Shown here: piece after piece, positions 28,766 to 38,125 of the stretch
Position numbering within the stretch: the stretch's first letter is position 1
How the letters are laid out: each line of letters opens with the position of its first letter
NCBI GenBank assembly: GCA_030525745.1
Contig: JAUNED010000012.1
Coordinates: forward strand, 1-56,029
Reading direction: 5' to 3'
Length of the DNA stretch: 56,029 bases
From: Lonepinella koalarum
Lineage (GTDB): Bacteria; Pseudomonadota; Gammaproteobacteria; Enterobacterales; Pasteurellaceae
Notes under the pieces: generated by a model
Databases searched by the model: none
Told to the model about the DNA's origin: nothing
What the model saw: the letters and a program-made list of their open reading frames with translations, nothing else
Position numbers and translations under genes: made by a program

Positions 28766-29623
28766 TTAACTAATCCACTGATCTTCGCCAAAATTCGGTT
28801 TGCGTTTTTCAAGGAATGCGTTACGACCTTCTTTAGCTTCATCGGTCATATAAGCAAGGCGTGTTGCTTCACCGGCGAAAATCTGTTGTCCTACCATTCC
28901 GTCATCAGTTAGGTTCATGGCATATTTCAACATACGAATTGACGTTGGTGATTTGGCTAAAATTTCCTGAGCCCATTCGTAAGCAGTTTTTTCCAGCTCG
29001 GCATGAGGTACTACGGCATTGACCATTCCCATGGCTTCAGCTTCTCGAGCAGAATAATTTCGGCCTAAAAAGAAGATTTCACGAGCTTTTTTCTGTCCGA
29101 CCATTTTAGCTAAATAAGCAGAACCATATCCGCCATCAAAGCTAGTCACATCAGCATCGGTTTGTTTAAAAATGGCATGTTCTTCACTTGCTAAAGTTAA
29201 ATCGCATACGGCATGAAGAGAATGCCCACCGCCAACTGCCCAGCCGTTTACGACGGCAATGACCACTTTTGGCATAAAACGAATTAAACGTTGTACTTCT
29301 AAAATATTTAGGCGATGTCTGCCGTCTTCACCCACATAGCCTTGATGCCCGCGTGCTTTTTGGTCGCCGCCGCTACAAAAAGCGTGTCCACCGTCTTTCG
29401 GGCTTGGGCCTTCGCCGGTGAGTAATACTACGCCGATTTTAGGATCTTCATAAGCATCATAAAATGCATCATATAATTCAGAGGTGGTTTTCGGGCGAAA
29501 GGCATTGCGTACTTCCGGACGGTTGATGGCAATGCGAGCCACTCCACCGCATTTCTTGTAAGTGATGTCTTCAAAATCCACTTCTTGTCCGTTTTTTCGG
29601 TTTTTGATGATTGTCCAGTTCAT
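28766..29623 (-). CDS. menB: 1,4-dihydroxy-2-naphthoyl-CoA synthase
   Basis: A 285-aa crotonase-fold enzyme that closes the second naphthoate ring in menaquinone synthesis. Marks are RIAINRPEVRNAFRP, the oxyanion-hole segment GGDQKARG, VVNGWAVGGGHSLH, and DVTSFDGGYGSAYLA, typical of MenB. AAGGAC precedes the ATG at 29623, and the length agrees with MenB; the frame continues 69 codons upstream without homology. It is a core gene stranded inside an island of small accessory genes, with no other men gene beside it. Confidence 0.96.
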   Translation of the reverse strand: MNWTIIKNRKNGQEVDFEDITYKKCGGVARIAINRPEVRNAFRPKTTSELYDAFYDAYEDPKIGVVLLTGEGPSPKDGGHAFCSGGDQKARGHQGYVGEDGRHRLNILEVQRLIRFMPKVVIAVVNGWAVGGGHSLHAVCDLTLASEEHAIFKQTDADVTSFDGGYGSAYLAKMVGQKKAREIFFLGRNYSAREAEAMGMVNAVVPHAELEKTAYEWAQEILAKSPTSIRMLKYAMNLTDDGMVGQQIFAGEATRLAYMTDEAKEGRNAFLEKRKPNFGEDQWIS

Positions 29624-29723
29624 ATTTAAGTCCTTTTTGTTGTTTTTTAGTAAAGAGTAAAATCCACTGACAATTGACCGCACTTTGTGGGGAGAGAGAA
29701 ATATTTCTTTCTGTATTCTCAAC

Positions 29724-30182
29724 TTATGCCATTTTTCCATTTTCAACTTCAAAATAGCCTTTTTCAGCAACGGTAATGCATTCGATATGCGTCTTTGGAT
29801 CTTCGGTAGCATTTGGGGCGTAGATGGCAATGCCTAGCTGATAACTGGTAAAGCCGACATATTCCTCAATCTCTATTGCCTTATCAAATGCCGATAAGCA
29901 CGCCAAGCATTCGGCATAGTTCATTTCAGATAAATCCCTTCCGTGAAAATAGACAGATTGCCCTATAAATAGAATGTATTTTAAGCGAAAATCACTATTC
30001 ATATAGCCCAAAGCGATGCCCTGTTCGAAAAAATCGTTAGTAGATTTCTCAGCGGTTACTACATTTTCGTTTTCTTGGCTGTCGAAATGGTAGCCCTGCA
30101 AAATGTGCCGGTTGATATGGTTTCTGTCCATGCCAAATTGCAACTCGCCAACGCCAACAAATGGGGTGATGGTATAAGTCAT
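29724..30182 (-). CDS. small protein with G-x-GELQFGM start, possible immunity protein
   Basis: A 152-aa cytosolic protein. Near the N-terminus it has VGVGELQFGMDRNHIN, a motif seen at the start of several small, poorly characterised (often immunity-like) domains. The remainder predicts as beta-rich with YILFIGQSVYFHGRDLS. I chose the ATG at 30182 since AGAGGA is seven bases upstream; the ATG at 30188 is too close to it. Function unknown. Confidence 0.55.
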   Translation of the reverse strand: MTYTITPFVGVGELQFGMDRNHINRHILQGYHFDSQENENVVTAEKSTNDFFEQGIALGYMNSDFRLKYILFIGQSVYFHGRDLSEMNYAECLACLSAFDKAIEIEEYVGFTSYQLGIAIYAPNATEDPKTHIECITVAEKGYFEVENGKMA

Positions 30183-30200
30183 AAACATTTCCTCTATTAT

Positions 30201-30608
30201 TTAACGATAAATATATCCATACACGAAAAAATAATACAGCAAGGCAATTATAACTAGTGAGCATAAAATGCGGTGTAGTCTAAATAGCGTAATGGCACAA
30301 GGTAAGAATATATTATTAGCGAAATTTTTGTATGCTTTCATATGATCTGGGATTTTCTTGACTCGGCGTGTTACCATACGGATCATGAATTCACAAGCCC
30401 AAATCATAAAGGCTTGCATAAATAGTAGCTGTGATAGACTGACGATTTCAAGAGCGTGATTAGTAATCGATTTTAATGCTTGTGGGTTTTTCTCCGCAAT
30501 ATTTAACAGAATAAACAATACGACCCAAATCCCAAAATGTAACCGGATTCGTTTGCGGAGCCTAAACGAGAGGGCAACAAAAAGCGTGCCAAGTATAAAA
30601 AAGATCAT
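30201..30608 (-). CDS. small membrane protein of unknown function
   Basis: A 135-aa protein with about four hydrophobic segments (N-terminal 1-14, about 27-37, 60-80 and 110-130) and Arg-rich loops (RLRKRIRL, RMVTRRVKK). No family is recognised. It lies 18 nt upstream of the 29724-30182 gene on the same strand, so they may be cotranscribed. Membrane-spanning immunity proteins exist, but nothing here proves that. Confidence 0.5.
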   Translation of the reverse strand: MIFFILGTLFVALSFRLRKRIRLHFGIWVVLFILLNIAEKNPQALKSITNHALEIVSLSQLLFMQAFMIWACEFMIRMVTRRVKKIPDHMKAYKNFANNIFLPCAITLFRLHRILCSLVIIALLYYFFVYGYIYR

Positions 30609-30647
30609 AGGTGTTCCTTATATATTCCATCATTTGCCGCTCAACAT

Positions 30648-31097
30648 TTATCTACAAGCGGTTAATTTTTTCTCTCTTTTTGCAAAAAAGTCAATAATTT
30701 CTCTATCACTCTTCAAAATTTCATCCGTAATTCTGAAAACATCAGGTTTGTAATGATGCTGTAATGATTGTTCTCGATCTAAAAACTCCACATCATCAAT
30801 AGGATACCAAGGCGTTTCATTTGCGTTTAATAGCGTAGTAATAAAGCATTGTTCATTTTCCCATAAACCCAACGGAAAACCTATTTTTCTAGAAATTTCA
30901 TCGCCTTCAAACTCGCAAATGACCACCAAAGCAATGATTTTCTTTTCTTCTGTATGAGGTTGAATTTCCGCATAATAATATGCCAACGCATCATCGCCCT
31001 GATACACAAAACGGGTAAGGCGAATGATATCTTCTCCACAACAATCGCAGGGAATGTAATGTGGATCTTCAAATTCTATTGATAATTTTTCTTGCAT
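30648..31097 (-). CDS. unknown acidic protein with CDCCGE motif
   Basis: A 149-aa cytosolic acidic protein. The N-terminal IPCDCCGEDIIRLTRFVY has three clustered Cys reminiscent of a metal-binding knuckle; the rest is a mixed alpha/beta domain (YYAEIQPHTEEKKIIALVVI). Similar CxCCG-start proteins occur in immunity-gene clusters, as far as I recall. The gene is preceded by the DKNYY lipoprotein gene on the same strand. Confidence 0.55.
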   Translation of the reverse strand: MQEKLSIEFEDPHYIPCDCCGEDIIRLTRFVYQGDDALAYYYAEIQPHTEEKKIIALVVICEFEGDEISRKIGFPLGLWENEQCFITTLLNANETPWYPIDDVEFLDREQSLQHHYKPDVFRITDEILKSDREIIDFFAKREKKLTACR

Positions 31098-31136
31098 TTT
31101 CGTTTTTTTAGTCCGTTCTTCTTGATGCTATTCGAT

Positions 31137-31880
31137 TTATTTTACAATCACAATTTCCTTATTCCCCACATAGGTTTTCCGATATTCTTCCGTAATGAGG
31201 CCCTCGTTTTTTGCTCCGCTGAACATAAATTGGTCATCGTATCCGGCATTGGTATGGATAAACGCAACAAAGGTGTTGGGGTTTGCATTTGGTAGTTTTT
31301 CGCCTGTTTTGAGATAGACGCCGTTTTTATCTTTGATGTAATACTTACTCACCACTTCGGCGGAGGCGTAATCGAGAAGATCTAAGCGTGTTGTTTTGTG
31401 GTAGTAATACTTGTCGTCTTTTGCCCAAAATTCGTCTATCGGGACGAAAGTCGCTTTGTTTATGCCCTCCATTTTGTATTGTTGATGGAAAATATGATGC
31501 TTATCTGCCGCCCAGTATTCTTTCAGCACGCTAAAGGTATTCGGATCGGCATCTTCTACCACCGCTTCACCAAAGGCAAAAAGATAGACATTATTTTTAT
31601 CTTTCCAGTAGTATTCGTGCAGTTGTTCGAAACTGTTAGGCTCTGCATTTTTCAATAACCTCCCTCTTAAAAACACGCTATTTTTGTCCTTTGCAAACTC
31701 CATTCCCTCTTTGTTAGGGATAGACTTAAATGTTTCAGCATCGGCATTTTCTACAAGGCGGGTTCTATATTCCAATGCCCCACCGTGAAACCACTTGTAA
31801 TAGACCTTTCCGTCCTTTATTTGGTAATCGTTACAGGCGGTCAGTAGAAAACAACAGAGGGAGAGAATTATTTTTTTCAT
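31137..31880 (-). CDS. DKNYY-repeat lipoprotein
   Basis: A 247-aa probable outer- or inner-membrane lipoprotein. The signal peptide ends in the lipobox LTAC (Cys16). Four or five DKNYY-type repeats follow (AKDKNSVFLRG, WKDKNNVYLF, WAADKHHIF, WAKDDKYYYH, YIKDKNGVYLK), each about 40 residues apart and paired with ADPNTF-like turns. DKNYY proteins are common in polymorphic-toxin neighbourhoods as candidate immunity or surface proteins. It is the right end of the island. Confidence 0.75.
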   Translation of the reverse strand: MKKIILSLCCFLLTACNDYQIKDGKVYYKWFHGGALEYRTRLVENADAETFKSIPNKEGMEFAKDKNSVFLRGRLLKNAEPNSFEQLHEYYWKDKNNVYLFAFGEAVVEDADPNTFSVLKEYWAADKHHIFHQQYKMEGINKATFVPIDEFWAKDDKYYYHKTTRLDLLDYASAEVVSKYYIKDKNGVYLKTGEKLPNANPNTFVAFIHTNAGYDDQFMFSGAKNEGLITEEYRKTYVGNKEIVIVK

Positions 31881-31971
31881 ATGTTAAACCTTTGTATGTA
31901 GGTAAGTAAGTCAAAATCCGCAGAAATTTGACCGCACTTTCAGCCTGAGGTTATTTCAGAAAAATTGTTTG

Positions 31972-31992
31972 AGGGCGTATGTAATACGCCCT
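31972..31992. repeat. GGCGTAT palindromic intergenic element, copy 2
   Basis: AGGGCGTAT (31972-31980) and ATACGCCCT (31984-31992) form a nine-base stem with a three-base loop, immediately downstream of mfd. It shares the core of the elements at 20333-20349 and 53984-54001. Confidence 0.65.
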
Positions 31993-32000
31993 ATTACGGA

Positions 32001-35000
32001 TTATTGCAAAGAATTCAGCAAATTCATCACAAATTCCAACCGCACTTTGGCTTGTTCTAAATGGCAGTTAAAACGGAATTTAGTTGGACCATCGAATTTG
32101 AATACTGCCGGTTGTTGTTTGATGAGTGTTAAAAACTTCATCGGATCAATGTTGGCTTTTGGGTTAAATTCAATAAATCCGCCATTGGCAGTACCGTCAA
32201 TTTTAATGATTTTGAGTTGTTTGGCGCTAGACCGTATGCGAGCAATTTGCAGTAAATTTTGTGTTGGTTCTGGTAATGTACCGAAACGGTCAATTAGTTC
32301 GACTTTTAATTCATTTAACGTGGTGGCATTTTCTGCACCAGCAATCCGTTTATAGAAAGATAACCGCATATTGACATCACCTAAATAATCTTCCGGGATT
32401 AATGCCGGTATGCGTAAGTCAATTTCTACTTGTTGTTGGGTCAGTTCGTCCAAACTTGGCTCTCGACCTTCTTTTAAGGCATTTACGGCAGCTTCCAATA
32501 ATTCAGAATAGAGAGAAAAGCCGATGCTTTCAATTTGTCCGCTTTGTTCACTGCCCAGTAATTCACCTGCACCACGAATTTCTAAATCGTGGGTAGCCAA
32601 GACAAAGCCGGCACCGAGATTATCCAGATTTTCCAATGCTTCTAAGCGTTTTACCGCATCTTTGGTCATTGTTTTGGGTGGTGGTGTGAGCAAATAAGCA
32701 TAAGCCTGATGGTGAGAGCGTCCTACACGCCCACGCAATTGGTGTAACTGAGCCAAGCCGAAATTATCTGCCCGTTCAATAATAATGGTGTTGGCGGTTG
32801 GCACATCAATACCGGTTTCAATGATAGTAGAACAGACGAGCAAGTTAAAACGCTGATGATAAAAATCCGACATCACCCGTTCCAATTCACGTTCCCGCAT
32901 TTGCCCGTGTCCAATAATGACTCGAGCTTCCGGAATAAGTGCGGTTAGTTTTTCGGCCGTTTTTTCAATAGTGGCCACATCATTATGCAAATAATAGACT
33001 TGTCCACCACGCAAGATTTCACGCAATACAGCTTCTCTAATGAGATTGTCGTCCGTTTGGCGTACAAAAGTTTTAATACTCAAACGGCGTGCCGGGGGCG
33101 TGGAAATAATGGAGAGATCCCGAATACCGTTCATTGCCATATTTAATGTTCGAGGTATTGGCGTAGCAGTGAGCGTTAAAATATCAATATTAGCTCGTAA
33201 CTGCTTGATTTTTTCTTTTTGTTGTACGCCGAAACGGTGTTCTTCATCAATAATCAATAAACCAAGATCCGCAAATTTTACATCAGATTGAATCAGTTTA
33301 TGTGTTCCGATTAAAATATCTACTTTACCTTCTGCCACATCGCTCAGAATCTGTTTTTGTTGTTTAGTTGTTTTGAAACGGGAGAGAACTTCCACATTCA
33401 CGGGGAGATTAGCAAAGCGGTCACGAAAATTTTCGTAATGTTGTTGGGCAAGTAAGGTGGTTGGCACTAAAACCGCCACCTGTTTGTGGTTCATTACGGC
33501 TAAAAATGCTGCGCGCATGGCTACTTCGGTTTTGCCGAAGCCTACATCGCCGCAGACTAAACGATCCATCGCTTTGGCTTGGCACATATCGGAAATTACC
33601 GCATTAATGGCCATTTGCTGATCCACGGTTTCTTCAAAAGGAAAGGTGTTGGCAAAAGCACGAAATTCTTCTTTATCGTATTTGAACGCAAATCCTTGTT
33701 TGGCTTCCCGTTGTGCATAAACGTCTAACAATTCGGCGGCTACATCTCGCACTTTTTCTGCCGCTTTATTGCGAGCTTTTGCCCAAGCGTCACTGCCTAA
33801 TTTATGCAATGGGGCATTTTCATCGTTGCCGCCCACATAGCGGCTAATTAAGTGTAAGGCTGAGACAGGTACATAGAGTTTTGCCTCATTGGCATAAGTG
33901 AGAAGCAGATATTCCGCTTTGACACCGGCATTTTCTAAGGTAATCAAGCCACCATACCGCCCAATGCCGTGTTCTAAATGGACGACTGCTTGTCCGATTT
34001 TTAATTCTGCCAGATTTCGAATCAATGTATCAGGATTAGCTGATTTGCGTTTATCCCGTTGGCGTTGTTGCACCCGTTCGCCCAATAATTCGGTTTCACA
34101 AATAACCGCAATTTTGACCGCACTTGAGGATTCGATAATAAAACCATGCTCTAAGTCACTGATAAATAAGCTGAAATGTTGCTGTTCCGCTTCTTGTAAA
34201 GATTTAATGGCTTGTGGTTTTAATTTCATTGGAGCGAGTAAATCCAATAAGGTCTCACGTCGGCCTTCGGTTTCCACCGAGAACAGAATTTTGCCGTCAA
34301 ATTGTTCGATAAATTGACGTAATTGTTGCAAGGGTTCTTTTTGCTGGGATTGAATTTTGATTTCGGGTAAAGGCGATACTTTAAGGTTTTGTTGCCCCAC
34401 AGAAGTGCGTTTGATCCCATCCATTTTCAGCGTAATACGTGGATATTGCTTAAAAGTGCGGTTGATTTCTTCAATGTTTAGCCACAATTTTTCAGGTGCT
34501 AATAGCGGACGCATAGGATCAACACTGCGGTTATCAAAACGCTGTTGAATATCTTGAGAAAAGCGCTCGGCATTGGCTTGATTAAATTCGTGATCGATAA
34601 ATAACGTATTTGGCGGCAAATAATCAAACAAGGTTGCCATTTGTTCAAAAAATAAAGGTTGCCAATATTCAATACCGGAAACTAACATACCTTTTGATAC
34701 CTGTTGATAAATATGTTCCGGATCACGGCGTATTTCGCCAAAATGCTCACGGAAAGCGGTACGGAAAAATTCAATGCCCTTACTGTCTGTAGGAAACTCG
34801 TGAGCAGGGAGCAAATTAATTTGTTCTATTTCTTGGAGCGTGCGTTGATTATCCACATCAAAGGTGCGAATAGAATCAATTTCATCATCAAAAAAATCCA
34901 AGCGAAAAGGCTCCATGCTGCCCATTGGATAGAGATCTAACAAACTGCCACGTACGGCAAATTCACCATGTTCCAATACTTGTTCAACAGCTCGGTAGCC

Positions 35001-35447
35001 GGCATTTTCTAATTGCAAACGCAACTTTTCAATATTCAGTTGATCGCCTTTTTTAATCAATAATACATTCTGTTGTAAAAAAGACGGGGGACAGACCCGT
35101 TGCATTAAGGTTGAAATAGGGAGTAGTAAAATCCCTTTTTTAGCATGCTGGAGATAAAATAACGCACTTAAACGTGTTGAGATAATATCTTGATGTGGAG
35201 AAAAAGCATCATAGGGCAAGGTTTCCCAATCAGGGAAGAAACATACCTCTTGCGATTGAATTTGTTTTAATACCTGTTCTAAACGTACCGCACTTTTGGT
35301 GTCCGGTGTTACCACCAATGTTAATCCGGCATGTTGTTGAGCAATTTCTGCAATAGCAAGACAATCAGAGCCAATAAGTACATTACCGAGGATCTTGTGA
35401 TCATTAGCTCGTGTCGGTATATTCAGTTGAAAGTAATTTGTGGTCAT
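32001..35447 (-). CDS. mfd: transcription-repair coupling factor Mfd
   Basis: A 1148-aa DNA translocase that removes stalled RNA polymerase and recruits UvrA. An N-terminal UvrB-like region comes first, then the RNA-polymerase-interacting segment around GIGRYGGL. The helicase motifs follow: Walker A GDVGFGKTE, DEEH box, SAT-like LTATPIPRTL and the late QLRGRVGRS. The TRCF C-terminal domain ends the protein. The length is that of E. coli Mfd. Several USS copies fall inside the coding sequence. Confidence 0.98.
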   Translation of the reverse strand: MTTNYFQLNIPTRANDHKILGNVLIGSDCLAIAEIAQQHAGLTLVVTPDTKSAVRLEQVLKQIQSQEVCFFPDWETLPYDAFSPHQDIISTRLSALFYLQHAKKGILLLPISTLMQRVCPPSFLQQNVLLIKKGDQLNIEKLRLQLENAGYRAVEQVLEHGEFAVRGSLLDLYPMGSMEPFRLDFFDDEIDSIRTFDVDNQRTLQEIEQINLLPAHEFPTDSKGIEFFRTAFREHFGEIRRDPEHIYQQVSKGMLVSGIEYWQPLFFEQMATLFDYLPPNTLFIDHEFNQANAERFSQDIQQRFDNRSVDPMRPLLAPEKLWLNIEEINRTFKQYPRITLKMDGIKRTSVGQQNLKVSPLPEIKIQSQQKEPLQQLRQFIEQFDGKILFSVETEGRRETLLDLLAPMKLKPQAIKSLQEAEQQHFSLFISDLEHGFIIESSSAVKIAVICETELLGERVQQRQRDKRKSANPDTLIRNLAELKIGQAVVHLEHGIGRYGGLITLENAGVKAEYLLLTYANEAKLYVPVSALHLISRYVGGNDENAPLHKLGSDAWAKARNKAAEKVRDVAAELLDVYAQREAKQGFAFKYDKEEFRAFANTFPFEETVDQQMAINAVISDMCQAKAMDRLVCGDVGFGKTEVAMRAAFLAVMNHKQVAVLVPTTLLAQQHYENFRDRFANLPVNVEVLSRFKTTKQQKQILSDVAEGKVDILIGTHKLIQSDVKFADLGLLIIDEEHRFGVQQKEKIKQLRANIDILTLTATPIPRTLNMAMNGIRDLSIISTPPARRLSIKTFVRQTDDNLIREAVLREILRGGQVYYLHNDVATIEKTAEKLTALIPEARVIIGHGQMRERELERVMSDFYHQRFNLLVCSTIIETGIDVPTANTIIIERADNFGLAQLHQLRGRVGRSHHQAYAYLLTPPPKTMTKDAVKRLEALENLDNLGAGFVLATHDLEIRGAGELLGSEQSGQIESIGFSLYSELLEAAVNALKEGREPSLDELTQQQVEIDLRIPALIPEDYLGDVNMRLSFYKRIAGAENATTLNELKVELIDRFGTLPEPTQNLLQIARIRSSAKQLKIIKIDGTANGGFIEFNPKANIDPMKFLTLIKQQPAVFKFDGPTKFRFNCHLEQAKVRLEFVMNLLNSLQ

Positions 35448-35625
35448 AAAAGTGCGGTTGATTTTTTACTGTGTTTTGAATGGGGCTTAGTTTAATGAAA
35501 AAATACTGATTTGCAAGAAATAGGCTTTTGTTTAACCTGATCTACCTATTGCTTTTTTGGGGTGTTTTTGTAAGATTAGGTTTATTTTTTCTTGGTCGTT
35601 AGTTTCATTATGGATAAACTTATAA

Positions 35626-35645
35626 ATAACATAACATAACATAAC
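35626..35645. repeat. ATAAC pentanucleotide tandem repeat (4 copies)
   Basis: Four exact copies of ATAAC followed by a partial copy (ATAA) and an A11 tract (35648-35658). They lie upstream of the GT25 gene. Because 5 is not a multiple of 3, every rightward frame through the array meets TAA, so it cannot be coding in that direction. Copy-number change could alter promoter spacing. Confidence 0.85.
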
Positions 35646-35674
35646 ATAAAAAAAAAAAGGTAAAAACCCTCACA

Positions 35675-36424
35675 CTGCACAACACAACACAACACAACTA
35701 TGTTATTAGTTTGAACAATGCTCAAGATCGGCGTTCTGCCATTCTTAAAGAATTTGCTAAACAAGATATTCCTTTCTCTTTTTTTGATGCAATTACACCG
35801 GATTTAATTGAAATAAAATGTCGTGAATTTGGTATGGATTTTTCCAAAAGTTCTCTGACAAAAGGTGAAATTGCTTGTGCGTTGAGCCATTTTTCTTTGT
35901 GGCATAAAATGGTAGTGGAAAATTTAGATTATTTATGTATTTTCGAGGACGATATTTATTTAGGTGAAAATGCAGCAATTTGTTTTAATAATACTTATAT
36001 ACCGGAATATACACATATTTTGAGATTTGAAAAATGTTTGGATAGAGTAGGAATGAAGAAAGAAGTATTGGGAACAGTTGCGGATCGTAAAGTACATCGT
36101 TTAATCAGTAAACATTGTAATACCGCAGGCTATTTAATTACGCAATCAGGTGCACGTTATTTAATTGAACAATTTCAAAAAGACAATTTTTTAGAACCTT
36201 TTGATTGTATTATGTTTAATACATTTTTACGCAAGAAAGATTATTATGTTTTACAGCTTAATCCAGCGGTTGTTATGCAAAGTACAGAGTTTGAAAGTGG
36301 TTTGCAATCAGAGAGGAAAAAACAATCGGAAATGGTAAAGAGAAAGGATATTTGGGATAGTATGAGGAAAGAATATTATCGTTTTAAATCTAAATTTGGG
36401 AGAATGCCGTTAGATTTTAAATAG
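35675..36424 (+). CDS. glycosyltransferase family 25 (LOS biosynthesis), start unclear
   Basis: A GT25 enzyme that would add a hexose to lipooligosaccharide. The N-terminal strand YVISLNNAQDRR begins at 35699. Downstream are KGEIACALSHFSLW, the acidic motif CIFEDDIYLGE and the GYLITQSGARYLIEQ region. No ATG, GTG or TTG precedes YVISL in this frame back to a TAA at 35642; the first TTG (35711) would delete the first strand. I list the CTG at 35675 as a nominal boundary; an AAGG at about 35657-35660 is 14 bases before it. The 5' end lies in pentanucleotide repeats, so the copy seen may be phase-off or degenerate. Confidence 0.7.
   Translation: MHNTTQHNYVISLNNAQDRRSAILKEFAKQDIPFSFFDAITPDLIEIKCREFGMDFSKSSLTKGEIACALSHFSLWHKMVVENLDYLCIFEDDIYLGENAAICFNNTYIPEYTHILRFEKCLDRVGMKKEVLGTVADRKVHRLISKHCNTAGYLITQSGARYLIEQFQKDNFLEPFDCIMFNTFLRKKDYYVLQLNPAVVMQSTEFESGLQSERKKQSEMVKRKDIWDSMRKEYYRFKSKFGRMPLDFK
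35678..35698 (+). repeat. CACAA pentanucleotide tandem repeat (4 copies)
   Basis: Four exact copies of CACAA plus one C, directly before the codons for YVISLNN of the GT25 enzyme. A gain or loss of one copy would shift any reading frame passing through it, so it may be a translational on/off switch. No start codon is found between the two repeat arrays. Confidence 0.85.
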
Positions 36425-36436
36425 TCATCAGAAAAT

Positions 36437-36466
36437 AAAAATGCGGTTTAAAATAACCGCACTTTA
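36437..36466. terminator. degenerate USS dyad between GT25 and glnA
   Basis: AAATGCGGTT and AACCGCACTTT form an inverted repeat with one mismatch in the USS core of the left arm, between two converging genes. It is probably a bidirectional terminator. Confidence 0.65.
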
Positions 36467-36485
36467 TTCATTTTAGATTTTGTTA

Positions 36486-37913
36486 TTAAGCGTAGTACAT
36501 TTCAAATTCTACCGGGTGTGGTGTCATATTTAAACGTTCGACTTCTTTGCGTTTAATTCCAATAAAGGCATCAACAAATTCTTTACTGAAGACATCGCCT
36601 TGGGTTAAGAATTCATAATCTTCTGCTAAGGCATCTAAAGCTTCACCTAAGGAAGCGGCGACTGCCGGAATATTTTTTAATTCTTCCGGTGGAAGATCAT
36701 AGAGATTTTTATCCATAGCATCACCCGGATGGATTTTGTTGATTATGCCGTCAAGGCCGGCCATTAACAAGGCTGCAAAGCATAAATAAGGGTTCGCCAT
36801 TGGATCCGGGAAGCGGGCTTCAACACGGGTTGCTTTCGGACTGGTGACTGCCGGAATACGGATAGATGCAGAACGGTTGCTGGCAGAATAGGCCAATAGT
36901 ACAGGTGCTTCAAAGCCAGGAACTAAACGTTTATAAGAATTAGTAGTTGGGTTGGTAAAGGCGTTTAGGGCTTTTGCGTGTTTTATGATGCCACCGATAT
37001 AATAAAGCGCAGTTTCAGAAAGTCCGGCATATTTATCGCCCATAAACACGTTTTTGCCGTCTTTGCTTAAAGACATATTACAGTGCATACCTGAACCATT
37101 GTCACCGGCGAAGGGTTTTGGCATAAAGCAAGCGGTTTTGCCGTGTTCTAGAGCAACGTTTTGCACGACATATTTATAAATTTGGGTTTCGTCAGCTTTT
37201 AGGGTTAAGCTATTGAATTTTGTAGCAATTTCATTTTGCCCTGCGGTGGCTACTTCGTGATGGTGTGCCTCGATAACTAAGCCCATCTCTTCTAAAATCA
37301 AGCACATTTCAGAACGAATGTCATGGGCGTTATCAATAGGTGAAACGGCACAGTAGCCTCCTTTTTTCAATGGACGATAGGCGTTGTTGCCGTTTTCGAA
37401 TTTGCGGTTAGTATTCCACATGGCTTCTACATCATCGATACGGTAAGAAACATTGTTCGGCTCGGTAGAGAAACGCACGTCGTCAAAAAGGAAAAATTCA
37501 GGTTCGGGACCAAACATGACACTATCTGCAATCCCGGTAGATTTTAAATAATTTTCCGCACGGATAGCGATAGAACGTGGATCACGGTCATAGGATTGCA
37601 TTGTATTTGGGTCGTAAATGCTACAGCGAATTGACAGGGTAGGAATTTGAGCGAAAGGATCAACGACGGCAGTTTCGGCAATCGGCATTAACAGCATATC
37701 TGCTTTGTTAATGGCTTTCCAGCCTTCAACAGAAGATCCGTCAAACATTTTTCCTTCCTCAAAGAGATCTTCTAAATCGTCAGCAACTAAACTCACCGGT
37801 AAAGACACCCCGTGTTCTTTTCCTTTAATATCAGTAAAGCGCAACAGTACAAATTTTATGTCATTTTCACGAATAAGTTTAGCAACGTGGGCAATTGCGG
37901 TAGCATTGGTCAT
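36486..37913 (-). CDS. glnA: glutamine synthetase type I
   Basis: A 475-aa dodecameric enzyme that makes glutamine from glutamate, ammonia and ATP. Motifs are [16 protein letters not shown], the catalytic-loop NGSGMHCN segment, the ATP site [12 protein letters not shown], and the adenylylation site NLYDLPPEE with Tyr405. This Tyr indicates control by reversible AMP attachment. AGGATAA precedes the ATG. It diverges from typA. Confidence 0.98.
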   Translation of the reverse strand: MTNATAIAHVAKLIRENDIKFVLLRFTDIKGKEHGVSLPVSLVADDLEDLFEEGKMFDGSSVEGWKAINKADMLLMPIAETAVVDPFAQIPTLSIRCSIYDPNTMQSYDRDPRSIAIRAENYLKSTGIADSVMFGPEPEFFLFDDVRFSTEPNNVSYRIDDVEAMWNTNRKFENGNNAYRPLKKGGYCAVSPIDNAHDIRSEMCLILEEMGLVIEAHHHEVATAGQNEIATKFNSLTLKADETQIYKYVVQNVALEHGKTACFMPKPFAGDNGSGMHCNMSLSKDGKNVFMGDKYAGLSETALYYIGGIIKHAKALNAFTNPTTNSYKRLVPGFEAPVLLAYSASNRSASIRIPAVTSPKATRVEARFPDPMANPYLCFAALLMAGLDGIINKIHPGDAMDKNLYDLPPEELKNIPAVAASLGEALDALAEDYEFLTQGDVFSKEFVDAFIGIKRKEVERLNMTPHPVEFEMYYA

Positions 37914-38125
37914 TTGGGAGTTATCCTAAGGTTAAGTGATCATTTGAGATTGCCATTCTATCTTATTTTATGCGGATATTTCATCTCTTTTTTAATAATT
38001 ATTTAATAGCGTGAAATGCCGGAATGTTGTATAATTCGCCGCCTTTTGTTGCCTTTTGATGAAGAATTAAGCAAAAGTGCGGTAAAAATTTAATGATTTT
38101 TTAAACTTAAAAATAAGATAGTTCA

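Noticed and set aside
35626-35698. CRISPR-like repeat array.
   Set aside because: Units are 5 bases, contiguous and without spacers, so they are simple tandem repeats.
35582-35764. Leftward open frame crossing both pentanucleotide repeats, which stay open on this strand.
   Set aside because: The peptide is low complexity, has no homology signs and lies opposite the GT25 start. The openness follows from the repeat units containing no stops on that strand.
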